DNA of 64,000 bases from NCBI GenBank assembly GCA_026914155.1, contig JAPPGH010000022.1:1-64000 (forward strand). Reading direction: 5' to 3'. The notes beneath the pieces are model-generated. The model was not told the DNA's origin, searched no databases, and worked only from the letters and a program-made list of their open reading frames with translations. The stretch's first letter is position 1. Each line of letters begins with the position of its first letter. This DNA comes from Candidatus Palauibacter rhopaloidicola (GTDB taxonomy: Bacteria; Gemmatimonadota; Gemmatimonadetes; Palauibacterales; Palauibacteraceae). This document shows positions 19,006-26,244 of this stretch, in pieces. The position numbers and the translations under genes were made by a program.

Positions 19006-19976
19006 GTCGGATCCCGGCCGGCGTCGTCGGCGTCGGGAAGCTGGGTGCCGAGCACGCCCGGCTCCTGGCGCAGAGCGACGCGTTCGAACTGGAGGGGGTC
19101 CACGACCGGTCGGCCGCGCGGGGGAAGGAGGTCGCGGACGCGCTGTCCGTGCCGGCCTTCGCGGAGGCGGAGGCGCTGCTCGACCGCGTCGATGCCGTCG
19201 TCATCGCGGTGCCCACCGTGGCGCACCACAAGGCCGCGAGGACCGCGCTCCGGGCGGGGTGCCACACGCTGGTCGAGAAGCCGCTGGCCTCGAGCCTGGC
19301 GGAGGCGGACGAGATTCTCGCGCTGGCGGAGGCAGCGGGCGTCGTCCTCGGCGTGGGACACGTCGAGCGTTTCAACGGCATCCTCCTCGCCGCGGATCCG
19401 TGGCTGGACCGGCCGCGGTTCATCGAGTCGCTGCGCATGGCGCCGTTTCAGGCTCGCGGGGCGGACACCACGGTGATCCTGGATCTCATGATCCACGACA
19501 TCGACCTCGTCCTCACGCTGACGGAGGCGCCGCTGGCGGACGTGCGCGCGGTGGGCGTGCCCGTCATTTCCCCGCGGATCGACCTCGCCAACGCACGGCT
19601 CTCCTTCGAGGACGGCACTGTGGCGAACATCACCGCGAGCCGCGTGGCGCTGAAGGCGCTGCGGAAGCTGAGGTTGTTCCAGCGCTCCGGGTACTTCAGC
19701 TTGGACCTGGCGGCCGAAACGGGACATCACTACCGGCGGCGCGATCCGCGGACCGGGGCCGCGATCGCGGGAGTGGAGGCCATGGTGGAGCCTGTGCCGC
19801 TGGAAGCTTGCGGCGGCGAGGCGCTCGCCCGGGAGATCGAGGCCTTCGCCGACGCGATCGCAGGACGTCCGAGCCGCCTGGTATCGGGTCGCGCGGGCAG
19901 GGAAGCGCTGGAAGTCGCGATCCGGATCACCCGCGAAATCGAGGAGTTCGTTCATGTCGTTGCTCAAGATCCGTGA
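19002..19976 (+). CDS. Gfo/Idh/MocA-family NAD(P)-dependent oxidoreductase in the lpx operon
   Basis: A 324-aa sugar-dehydrogenase-like protein. The Rossmann start AGVVGVGKLGAEHARLL, the EKP motif in LVEKPLASSLAEAD and the GHVERFNGI and MIHDIDLVL segments are family hallmarks. Members oxidise or reduce sugars, often UDP-sugars. Between lpxA and lpxB it occupies the slot where many bacteria keep lpxI. A UDP-GlcNAc 3-dehydrogenase (GnnA-like) role is possible, but the partner aminotransferase GnnB is not here. The substrate is unknown. GTG 19002 overlaps the lpxA stop. Confidence 0.85.
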   Translation: MSRIPAGVVGVGKLGAEHARLLAQSDAFELEGVHDRSAARGKEVADALSVPAFAEAEALLDRVDAVVIAVPTVAHHKAARTALRAGCHTLVEKPLASSLAEADEILALAEAAGVVLGVGHVERFNGILLAADPWLDRPRFIESLRMAPFQARGADTTVILDLMIHDIDLVLTLTEAPLADVRAVGVPVISPRIDLANARLSFEDGTVANITASRVALKALRKLRLFQRSGYFSLDLAAETGHHYRRRDPRTGAAIAGVEAMVEPVPLEACGGEALAREIEAFADAIAGRPSRLVSGRAGREALEVAIRITREIEEFVHVVAQDP

Positions 19977-20088
19977 GGAGCGGAAGAAGCTCGGAGGGGC
20001 GGTCAAGCGGGGACCCCGGACCCTGGTCCTCCTCATTCTCCTTGCGCTCGTCCTCATGCTGATGGCCTACCTCGGCCGGGTGTCCTGA
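19954..20088 (+). CDS. Single-pass membrane microprotein (44 aa) inside the lpx operon
   Basis: A short frame from ATG 19954 to TGA 20086-20088, overlapping the oxidoreductase end by 23 nt. The product has a basic N-terminus (MSLLKIREERKKLGG), then one hydrophobic helix (TLVLLILLALVLMLMAYLG, about 23-41). By the positive-inside rule the N-terminus is probably cytoplasmic. No family is recognised. Reasons to call it: it fills the gap exactly between two operon genes, and its stop forms CTGA with the probable lpxB start. It could anchor or regulate a lipid A enzyme; that is a guess. Confidence 0.7.
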   Translation: MSLLKIREERKKLGGAVKRGPRTLVLLILLALVLMLMAYLGRVS

Positions 20089-21257
20089 CCCCGGATCCGC
20101 CTCCGCGGGCGGCGATCTTCATCTCCGCCGGCGAGTCCTCGGGGGACCACCACGGCGCCGCGGTCGCGCGGGAGATCCGCCGGAAGCTGCCCGGTGCGAG
20201 GCTGTTCGGGATCGGCGGCCGCGAGATGGACGCGGCCGGAGTGTCGAGGATCGCCGGACTGGACGAGTTGTCGGTCATGGGGGGTACGGAGGTGCTGCGG
20301 CGCCTGCCGGGCTTCCTTCGGCTGGAGCGCAGGATCCGGCGCCTCTTCGCGAGGGAGGATGTCCGTCTGTTTCTGCCGATCGACTACCCGGGGCTGAACC
20401 TCCGGCTCGCCCGGAGCGCCCGGCGGCAGGGGCGGCGGGTGCTCTACTACATCGCGCCCCAGGTGTGGGCCTGGCGGGAGGGCCGCGCCCGGAAGCTGCG
20501 GCGCGACTGCGACCGCGTGCTCACCGTGCTCCCGTTCGAAGCGGCGCTGCTCGAGCGGCACGGCGTGCGCGCAGAGTTCGTCGGGCACCCGCTCCTCGAC
20601 GCGCCGCGCAATCCCGAAGGCGCCGCCGGGGCCCGCCCGGCCGCGGGGCTCAGCACGCCCGGAACGAACAGGGTGGTGGGGCTCTTCCCGGGATCGCGGG
20701 CGCAGGAGGTTCGGTGCATGCTGCCGGTCTTCGCGGAAGCCGCGCGGCGACTCGCGCGGCGGCATCGGGATCTCGACTTCATCATCGCGCGCCCGCCGCA
20801 CCTCCCGGAAGCGCTCTACTCGGAAGCCGGCTTCCCGACCGCGGGAGCGCGCGAGGCGACGGCACGGTCCTGGGCCGCCCTCACGAAGTCGGGCACGATC
20901 ACGCTCGAACTCGCGCTCGCGGGCGTGCCGATGGTCGTGGGCTACCGCATGAGCCGAGTGGAGTGGGCCATCGGCCGGCGGCTCGTGCGCGTTCCCTCCA
21001 TCGTGCTCGTCAACCTCGTGGCCGAGGCCCCGGTCGTCCCCGAATTCCTCCAGGACGGGCTGACGGCCCGACGCGCGGCAGGGGCGCTCGAGGCGCTCCT
21101 CGACGAGGGAGCGCCGGCGCGGCGCGAGATGCTGCGCGGCTTCGACGTCGTACGCGAGCGGCTCGGGAAGCCGGGGTGCGCGGCCCGGGTCGCGGGGCAC
21201 GCGGTCCGACTGCTGGCGGGCCGGGACTCCGCGCGGGGGGCCGGGGCGACGTGTTGA
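20085..21257 (+). CDS. lpxB: Lipid-A-disaccharide synthase LpxB
   Basis: About 390 aa (E. coli 382). GT19-family blocks: SAGESSGDHHG near the N-terminus, IAPQVWAWREGR, VGHPLLD, LFPGSRAQEV and KSGTITLELALAGVPMVVGYRMS. It joins two acylated glucosamines to form the lipid A disaccharide. The first ATG/GTG/TTG in frame is ATG 20226, which would delete the SAGESSGD motif. The open frame extends upstream to a CTG at 20085 that forms CTGA with the microprotein stop, so CTG initiation is inferred. The stop overlaps the next gene. Confidence 0.93.
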   Translation: MTPDPPPRAAIFISAGESSGDHHGAAVAREIRRKLPGARLFGIGGREMDAAGVSRIAGLDELSVMGGTEVLRRLPGFLRLERRIRRLFAREDVRLFLPIDYPGLNLRLARSARRQGRRVLYYIAPQVWAWREGRARKLRRDCDRVLTVLPFEAALLERHGVRAEFVGHPLLDAPRNPEGAAGARPAAGLSTPGTNRVVGLFPGSRAQEVRCMLPVFAEAARRLARRHRDLDFIIARPPHLPEALYSEAGFPTAGAREATARSWAALTKSGTITLELALAGVPMVVGYRMSRVEWAIGRRLVRVPSIVLVNLVAEAPVVPEFLQDGLTARRAAGALEALLDEGAPARREMLRGFDVVRERLGKPGCAARVAGHAVRLLAGRDSARGAGATC

Positions 21258-23023
21258 GCGCGCGCCGCATCCCGCTGGGCATCGCCGTCCGGCTCGTGCG
21301 GGCCGCCCTGCCCATCAGCCGGACATGGCGCTTCCGGGACCCGGACGACCCCGGCCGACCGTATCGGCCTCTGCTGAAACACGAGATCCACGCGTGCTGG
21401 CACGAACACCTCCTTCCGCTCACATGTCTCCTCGCGGGCCAGGAACTCGCTACGCTCGCGAGCCGCGACCGCGATGGCGAGATCATCTCGCGTGTCCTCC
21501 GGCGCCTCGGGTACGACGTGGCGCGCGGCTCGAGCAGCCGCGGGGGTTCGGCCGGCTTCCGCCAACTGGCCCGCTCCTTCGCCGCGGGACGCGGGGTGAT
21601 TCTCACGGGGGACGGGCCGCGCGGCCCGCGGCGGTCGCTGAAGGAAGGCACGGCGCGCATCGCGAAGCTGACCGGCAGCGCCGTGACCGTGGTGGGCGTG
21701 GCGGCCTCCTCGGGCCGGCGCCTCCCGAGTTGGGATCGCTTCCTCGTCCCCGCCCCCGGGGCCACCGTGTTCGTCTCGCTCGCGCCCGTCGCCGCGGGCC
21801 ACGCGCCGCGCACGGGAGACATACAGTCGGCGCTCCGGCGCGAGGTGGCGCGCTGCGAGCAGGCGGCCGGCGAGGCCCGCTGGTCCCGTCCTCCGGGAAT
21901 CGTACGGGGCAGCAGGGAGGCCGCGCGCAGGGGGGCCGCGCGGGACGCTTCGGCGCGGACCGGCCTCGGGGCTTCGGCGCGGCGCTCGCTCGAACTCCGC
22001 CTCCGCGGACAGTGGCGCCGTCCGCGCGCGGCGCTCCCGCTGAGGGGTCTGGCCCGGGTCTACGGAGGCGTCCACGAAGGCCGGCATCGCCTCTACGATC
22101 TCGGCCTCCTCCTCGCGCACCGCGCCGGCATCCCCGTGATATCGGTCGGCGGCGCCACGGTCGGGGGAAGCGGCAAGACGCCGCTTGCCGCCTGCATCGC
22201 GCGTACGCTTCGCGAGGCCGGACATCGCCCGGCCATCCTCGCGCGCGGATACGCCGACGAACTCGAGCTGCTCGGACACGAGGCGCCCGGAGCGTCGATC
22301 CGCGGCCACCCGGACCGGCTCCGGTCGGGGCGGCGGGCCGCGGCGGAGGGAGCGACGGTGGCCATCGCCGACGATGGCTTTCAGCATCGCCGTCTCTTCC
22401 GCGACCTGGACCTCCTCGTCCTCGACCGGGACGCCCTTCGCCGCACGAACGGGGCGCGACTCCCGGCCGGGCCGTTTCGCGAGCGCTGGGAACGCGCCGT
22501 CGGCCGCGCGGACGCGATCATCGTCACCGGACGGGAGCCCTGGACGGCCGACCTGTCCCGTTTCGACGGCGAACTTGGGGTCCGCCTCGGGCGTCTGGCC
22601 CCCGGCGTTCCGGTCGCGACGGCGGTGTTCGGGCACGGGCCCCTCGAGGCCGCCAGCGCGGGGGCGCGCGGCGGGTCCGGACCGCCGGCCCCCCGGCTCG
22701 CCTTGACCGGGATCATGAAGCCCAATCTCTTCTTCGCGCAGGCCGGCGCCGCGTGCGCGTCGGTTCGGGAGCGCCTCGCGCTGAGCGATCACGGGATCCC
22801 ATCGCAGCGGGAGCGGACGGCCGCGATCCGGGCGGCGGGGCGGGGCGGCGTGCTCACCACGCGCAAGGACCTCTCCCGGCTCCGCCCGCTCTTCGACCCG
22901 GGCCTGCCGATCTGGATACTCCCCGAGACTCTCGCATGGAAGGCCGGCTGGGACGACGTGAGCCGCCTGATTCTCGATGTGGCATCGGGCCGGAAGGGCC
23001 GTGATCCGGCGGTCGAGGGGTGA
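21251..23023 (+). CDS. Fusion: DUF374 (LpxJ-type) acyltransferase + LpxK lipid A 4'-kinase
   Basis: A 590-aa two-domain protein. Residues about 1-215 match DUF374: HACWHEHLLPL, SRDRDGEIISRVLRRLGYDV, RGSSSRGG, GDGPRGPRRSLKEG and the SWDRFLVPAPG strand. The characterised DUF374 protein LpxJ is a lipid A late acyltransferase. Residues about 265-590 match LpxK: ALPLRGLARVYGG, Walker A VGGATVGGSGKTP (about 297-309), DDGFQHRRLFRDLDLLVLD and GIMKPNLFF. A low-complexity Arg/Ala linker joins them. One chain could acylate and phosphorylate the disaccharide made by LpxB. Start: GTG 21251 or TTG 21254 (TTGA with the lpxB stop); both are plausible. Confidence 0.9.
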   Translation: MLSARRIPLGIAVRLVRAALPISRTWRFRDPDDPGRPYRPLLKHEIHACWHEHLLPLTCLLAGQELATLASRDRDGEIISRVLRRLGYDVARGSSSRGGSAGFRQLARSFAAGRGVILTGDGPRGPRRSLKEGTARIAKLTGSAVTVVGVAASSGRRLPSWDRFLVPAPGATVFVSLAPVAAGHAPRTGDIQSALRREVARCEQAAGEARWSRPPGIVRGSREAARRGAARDASARTGLGASARRSLELRLRGQWRRPRAALPLRGLARVYGGVHEGRHRLYDLGLLLAHRAGIPVISVGGATVGGSGKTPLAACIARTLREAGHRPAILARGYADELELLGHEAPGASIRGHPDRLRSGRRAAAEGATVAIADDGFQHRRLFRDLDLLVLDRDALRRTNGARLPAGPFRERWERAVGRADAIIVTGREPWTADLSRFDGELGVRLGRLAPGVPVATAVFGHGPLEAASAGARGGSGPPAPRLALTGIMKPNLFFAQAGAACASVRERLALSDHGIPSQRERTAAIRAAGRGGVLTTRKDLSRLRPLFDPGLPIWILPETLAWKAGWDDVSRLILDVASGRKGRDPAVEG

Positions 23024-23496
23024 CGCGGATCCTCGTGGCTTCGGTCGGGCGGAACCGGGCGACCCCTCTTCGAAGGGCGACGGAGGAGTACGAGGACCGG
23101 CTGCGCCGGTACATCCGGTTCGAGTCGGTCGTCGTCGACCCCGCCCGGCTTCCCGATGCGCGCGCCGCGGAGGCGCGGGAGCGGGAGGCCGCGGCCCTCG
23201 AGCGGCGGCTCCCCGACGAGCTGGACCTCATCGCGCTCACGCGCGAGGGCCGGTGCTGGACCACGCGGGCCCTCGCGGACTACCTCGACAACCTGCGGAC
23301 GTACGGACGGCCCGGAGCCGCGTTCGCGATCGGCGGGGCCCACGGGCTCGCCCCGCGGCTGCTCGCCCGCGCGCGGAAGAGGCTCGCGCTCTCGGCCATG
23401 ACGCTCCCGCACGAGGTGGCCCGACTCGTCCTCACGGAGCAGCTCTACCGCGCGGCCACGATTCTCCGTGGCGAGCCGTACCACAAGGGCCCCTGA
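23020..23496 (+). CDS. rlmH: 23S rRNA (pseudouridine-1915-N3)-methyltransferase RlmH
   Basis: A 158-aa SPOUT methyltransferase (E. coli 155 aa). The knot region FAIGGAHGLAPRLLARARKRLALSAMTLP is split here by its key points: IGG-x-x-G for SAM binding and the LSAMTLPHEVARL block, followed by EQLYRAATI and the terminal PYHKG. It methylates pseudouridine 1915 in 23S helix 69. GTG 23020 overlaps the LpxK stop (GTGA), so it rides on the lipid A operon without an obvious functional link. Confidence 0.94.
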   Translation: MTRILVASVGRNRATPLRRATEEYEDRLRRYIRFESVVVDPARLPDARAAEAREREAAALERRLPDELDLIALTREGRCWTTRALADYLDNLRTYGRPGAAFAIGGAHGLAPRLLARARKRLALSAMTLPHEVARLVLTEQLYRAATILRGEPYHKGP

Positions 23497-23503
23497 GCGG
23501 CCC

Positions 23504-24256
23504 GTGAGCGGACCCACGGGCGCCCCCGCCGAATGGTTCAGGGACTGGTTCGGCCGAGCCTACCTCGAACTGTATCCACATCGGGATGAGGAGGAAGCCG
23601 CCCGGGCCGTCGCGCTCTACCGCGACCGCGCGGGACTCCCGCCCGGCGCCCGCGTGCTCGACCTCGCCTGCGGCGCGGGGCGGCACCTGCAGCGCCTCCG
23701 CGCGGCGGGGCTGCGGGCGGTCGGGATCGACCTCTCCGCTCCGCTCCTCGATGCGGCGCGAACGCGCCCGGGCTTGGACGGAGCCCTCATCCGCGCGGAC
23801 ATGCGCGGGCTCCCCTTCGCCACCGGGGCGTTCGACGGTCTCGTGAATTTCTTTACCTCCTTCGGCTACTTTCTCACGCCGGAGGAGGATGTCGAGGTCC
23901 TGCGGGAGATCCGGCGCGTGCTGCGGCCCGGCGCCCCCTTCCTGATGGACTATCTGCACGCGGCCTGGGTCATCGACCGCCTCGACCCCGAGTCCGTGGG
24001 CGAGATCAACGGAACGCCCGTGAAGCAGACGCGGTGGGTGGAGGGAGACCAGGTCTTCAAGCGAATCGAGATCGGCGGCGCCGGGGGCCGGGAGCCGGAA
24101 GTCTATCACGAGCGCGTGCGCCTCTATTCCCCGGAAGCGCTGCGCACGCTCCTGCGCGAGCAGGGGCTCGAGGCGACGAACGCCTTCGGCGCGTATGACG
24201 GGGCGCCGTTCCGGAGCGACTCGGCTCGCCTTCTCCTGCTGGGACGGACCCTTTGA
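23504..24256 (+). CDS. Class I SAM-dependent methyltransferase
   Basis: About 250 aa. Motif I is VLDLACGAGRHLQRL, motif II region VGIDLSAPLLDAA, with an ADMRGLPFATGAFDGLVNF segment typical of the Methyltransf_11/25 group. The target is unknown; it is not close to UbiE or BioC in any feature I can see. Start: GTG 23504, 8 nt after the rlmH stop, is preferred; an in-frame GTG at 23468 would overlap rlmH. Its stop overlaps bshC (TTGA), hinting at a link to bacillithiol or thiol metabolism, without proof. Confidence 0.85.
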   Translation: MSGPTGAPAEWFRDWFGRAYLELYPHRDEEEAARAVALYRDRAGLPPGARVLDLACGAGRHLQRLRAAGLRAVGIDLSAPLLDAARTRPGLDGALIRADMRGLPFATGAFDGLVNFFTSFGYFLTPEEDVEVLREIRRVLRPGAPFLMDYLHAAWVIDRLDPESVGEINGTPVKQTRWVEGDQVFKRIEIGGAGGREPEVYHERVRLYSPEALRTLLREQGLEATNAFGAYDGAPFRSDSARLLLLGRTL

Positions 24257-25827
24257 ATCCGCCGGAGACCCCGGAAATCCTCGCCCGGCCTCTGGGCGTC
24301 CCCGGCTCCATCGCGCACGCGGTGCTGGAGGCAGACGGCCCCGGCCTCCTTCCTCTCGCGAGCCGCCTTTCCCCGACCCTCCCTCCGCCCTCCCACCGCT
24401 CCCGGCTCGGATCCGAGGCCTTCGGCGTTTCCGGGCCGGAGGTTCGCGCGCGCCTCGAGTCCGTCCTCGGGGGGCAGGGAGCCTTCGTCACGACGGGGCA
24501 CCAGCCCGTGCTCCTCCTCGGACCCCTCTACGTCCTCTACAAGGCCCTCACCGCCATCTCGCTCGCCGCCCGGCTTGAGAGGACGCTCGGCGCGCCGGTC
24601 GTCCCCCTCTTCTGGATCGCATCGGATGACCACGACTGGGCCGAGGTGGGGAGCACCACGATCCTTGACCGTTCCGACGCGCCGCGGACGCTCGCCCTTC
24701 CGGTGCCTCCCGGTGGCGAACGCCGATCCGTGGGATCCCACACCCTGGACGGTCCCGGAATGAAGGTGCTCGACGCCCTGCCCGAAATCCTTCCTGAATC
24801 GGAGTTTACGGCACACTACCTCGAGTTGGTGCGAGATGCCTACGCCGAGGGACGGTCGGTGTCCACGGCCTTCGCCCGGTTTCTCGGCGGCGTCCTCGGC
24901 GACCGGGGGTACGCCTGGATCGATTCCGCGCGACCGGAGCTCCGGCGCGCCGCGGCCCCCCTCTATCGGCGGCTGCTGTCCGACTGGGACGGAACGCTCG
25001 AGGCCGAGACGGCGGGGGCGCGCGCGTTGGAGGCGACCGGCTTCGAAGCGCCGATCCCGCGCGTCGAGGATGCGCTGCCGCTGTTCTTCGACGAGGGCGG
25101 CGGCCGGCACCGCGTCCGGCGCGGCGGGGCGATGTCCCCGGAAGGCTGGCTCGAACGGCTGGAAGCCGCGCCCGAGGGCTTTTCGCCCAACGTCGCATCC
25201 CGCCCCGCGCTCGAATCCTACCTCCTGCCCGTGGCCGCGACGGTGCTGGGACCCGGCGAGATCGCGTACTGGAGCCAGCTCGGGCCGCTGTTCGGCGCCC
25301 TCGATCTCCCCCTGCCGTCCGTCCAGCCGCGTGCGGCATGGACGCTGGTCGAGGCGCGTACGCGACGTATTCTCGAGCGGACCGGGCTGTCGCCGCAGGA
25401 TCTCGCCATGGGCACGGAGCCGGTCGTCGAACGCCTCACGCGGGAGGCGCGGCCGGAAGCGGTGCAGCGGGCGCTCGAGGGCTTTCGGAAGGACGCCGAG
25501 GCCGGCATGGCCGCGCTCGGCGAGGCGGTGGCCGAAGATGTGCCGGGACTGCGAGGGGCCGCCGGGAAGATGCGCAAAGGCATCGTCGACGCGGTCTCCG
25601 AACTGTCCCGGCAGGTGGACCGCGCGACCCGGGAACGGCTCGACGTCCGCCTGGGCCAGGTGCGCCGCGCGGGGGCGAACCTCTTCCCGCGGCGGCGGCC
25701 GCAGGAACGCGTGCTGAACCCGCTCTCCTTCCTCTGCCGCTACGGCCCGCGACTCGTGGAGCGGCTGGCCCGCGAGACCGACCGGCAAGTCGCGTCCTTC
25801 TTGGCGGGTCGCGCGGGAGATGGATAG
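24253..25827 (+). CDS. bshC: Bacillithiol synthase BshC (cysteine-adding enzyme)
   Basis: A 524-aa protein with BshC hallmarks: FVTTGHQPVLLLGPLYVLYK, PLFWIASDDHDWAEV, the GPGEIAYWSQL segment, and a C-terminal coiled coil (about 400-480) ending RVLNPLSFLCRYGP. BshC joins cysteine to GlcN-malate to complete bacillithiol, a low-molecular-weight thiol that replaces glutathione. bshA and bshB are not in the window. The start is a TTG overlapping the methyltransferase stop; the product is near the usual ~540 aa. Confidence 0.93.
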   Translation: MNPPETPEILARPLGVPGSIAHAVLEADGPGLLPLASRLSPTLPPPSHRSRLGSEAFGVSGPEVRARLESVLGGQGAFVTTGHQPVLLLGPLYVLYKALTAISLAARLERTLGAPVVPLFWIASDDHDWAEVGSTTILDRSDAPRTLALPVPPGGERRSVGSHTLDGPGMKVLDALPEILPESEFTAHYLELVRDAYAEGRSVSTAFARFLGGVLGDRGYAWIDSARPELRRAAAPLYRRLLSDWDGTLEAETAGARALEATGFEAPIPRVEDALPLFFDEGGGRHRVRRGGAMSPEGWLERLEAAPEGFSPNVASRPALESYLLPVAATVLGPGEIAYWSQLGPLFGALDLPLPSVQPRAAWTLVEARTRRILERTGLSPQDLAMGTEPVVERLTREARPEAVQRALEGFRKDAEAGMAALGEAVAEDVPGLRGAAGKMRKGIVDAVSELSRQVDRATRERLDVRLGQVRRAGANLFPRRRPQERVLNPLSFLCRYGPRLVERLARETDRQVASFLAGRAGDG

Positions 25828-25830
25828 CTT
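25801..25830 (+). promoter_or_regulatory. Possible promoter at the end of bshC
   Basis: TTGGCG (25801-25806), 18 nt, then TAGCTT (25825-25830), about 100 nt upstream of the next gene. It resembles a sigma-70 promoter but is weak on sequence alone. The rest of the 25828-25932 gap shows no gene. Confidence 0.25.
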
Positions 25831-25932
25831 TCGGCCTTCGCGGGTACATCGTCCCGGAGCCGACAGCGGGCACGCCGCGAGCGGACGTTCTTCGACGGGG
25901 GGCGCGACAATGAGCGGCACGGGAGATCCGAG

Positions 25933-26244
25933 ATGACCTTCGCTTTCATGGTCGTCCTCGGGCTGATCGTCCTCATTCCCGTGCTCGCCATCGTGATCGA
26001 CTCTCCCCTTTCCGAAGCCCTGGCGCGCCGGATCGGGAACACCGACTCGGGCACGAACCAGTCCGCCCGCATCGACGCGCTGGAGCAGGAAGTCCAGTAC
26101 CTGACGCAGGCGGTCGAGGGCATCCGGGAGGAGACCGCCTTCGTGCGCGCGCTCGTGGAGGGAGACGAAGCGCTCCCGGCACTCCCCGCCCGTGATGCGG
26201 GACGGCCGGCCGGAAGCGACGCCGGGAACGACGCGGAGCGCTGA
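25933..26244 (+). CDS. Small membrane protein with coiled coil (103 aa)
   Basis: Not assigned to a named family. An N-terminal helix (about 3-24, FMVVLGLIVLIPVLAIVID) is followed by a polar segment and a predicted coiled coil (about 45-75, RIDALEQEVQYLTQAVEGI). The tail is rich in Ala, Gly and Asp. The layout recalls small PspB/LapA-like envelope proteins but no diagnostic motif is seen. GGAGATCCGAG precedes ATG 25933. The 3' end overlaps the murJ start region by about 50 nt, which suggests co-expression. Confidence 0.7.
   Translation: MTFAFMVVLGLIVLIPVLAIVIDSPLSEALARRIGNTDSGTNQSARIDALEQEVQYLTQAVEGIREETAFVRALVEGDEALPALPARDAGRPAGSDAGNDAER

Noticed and set aside
19002-19976. Calling the lpx-cluster oxidoreductase LpxI.
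   Set aside because: It has the Rossmann and EKP features of Gfo/Idh/MocA proteins and none of the LpxI fold features.
20226-20228. ATG 20226 as the lpxB start.
   Set aside because: It lies after the conserved SAGESSGD block, and the frame is open and conserved-looking back to 20085.
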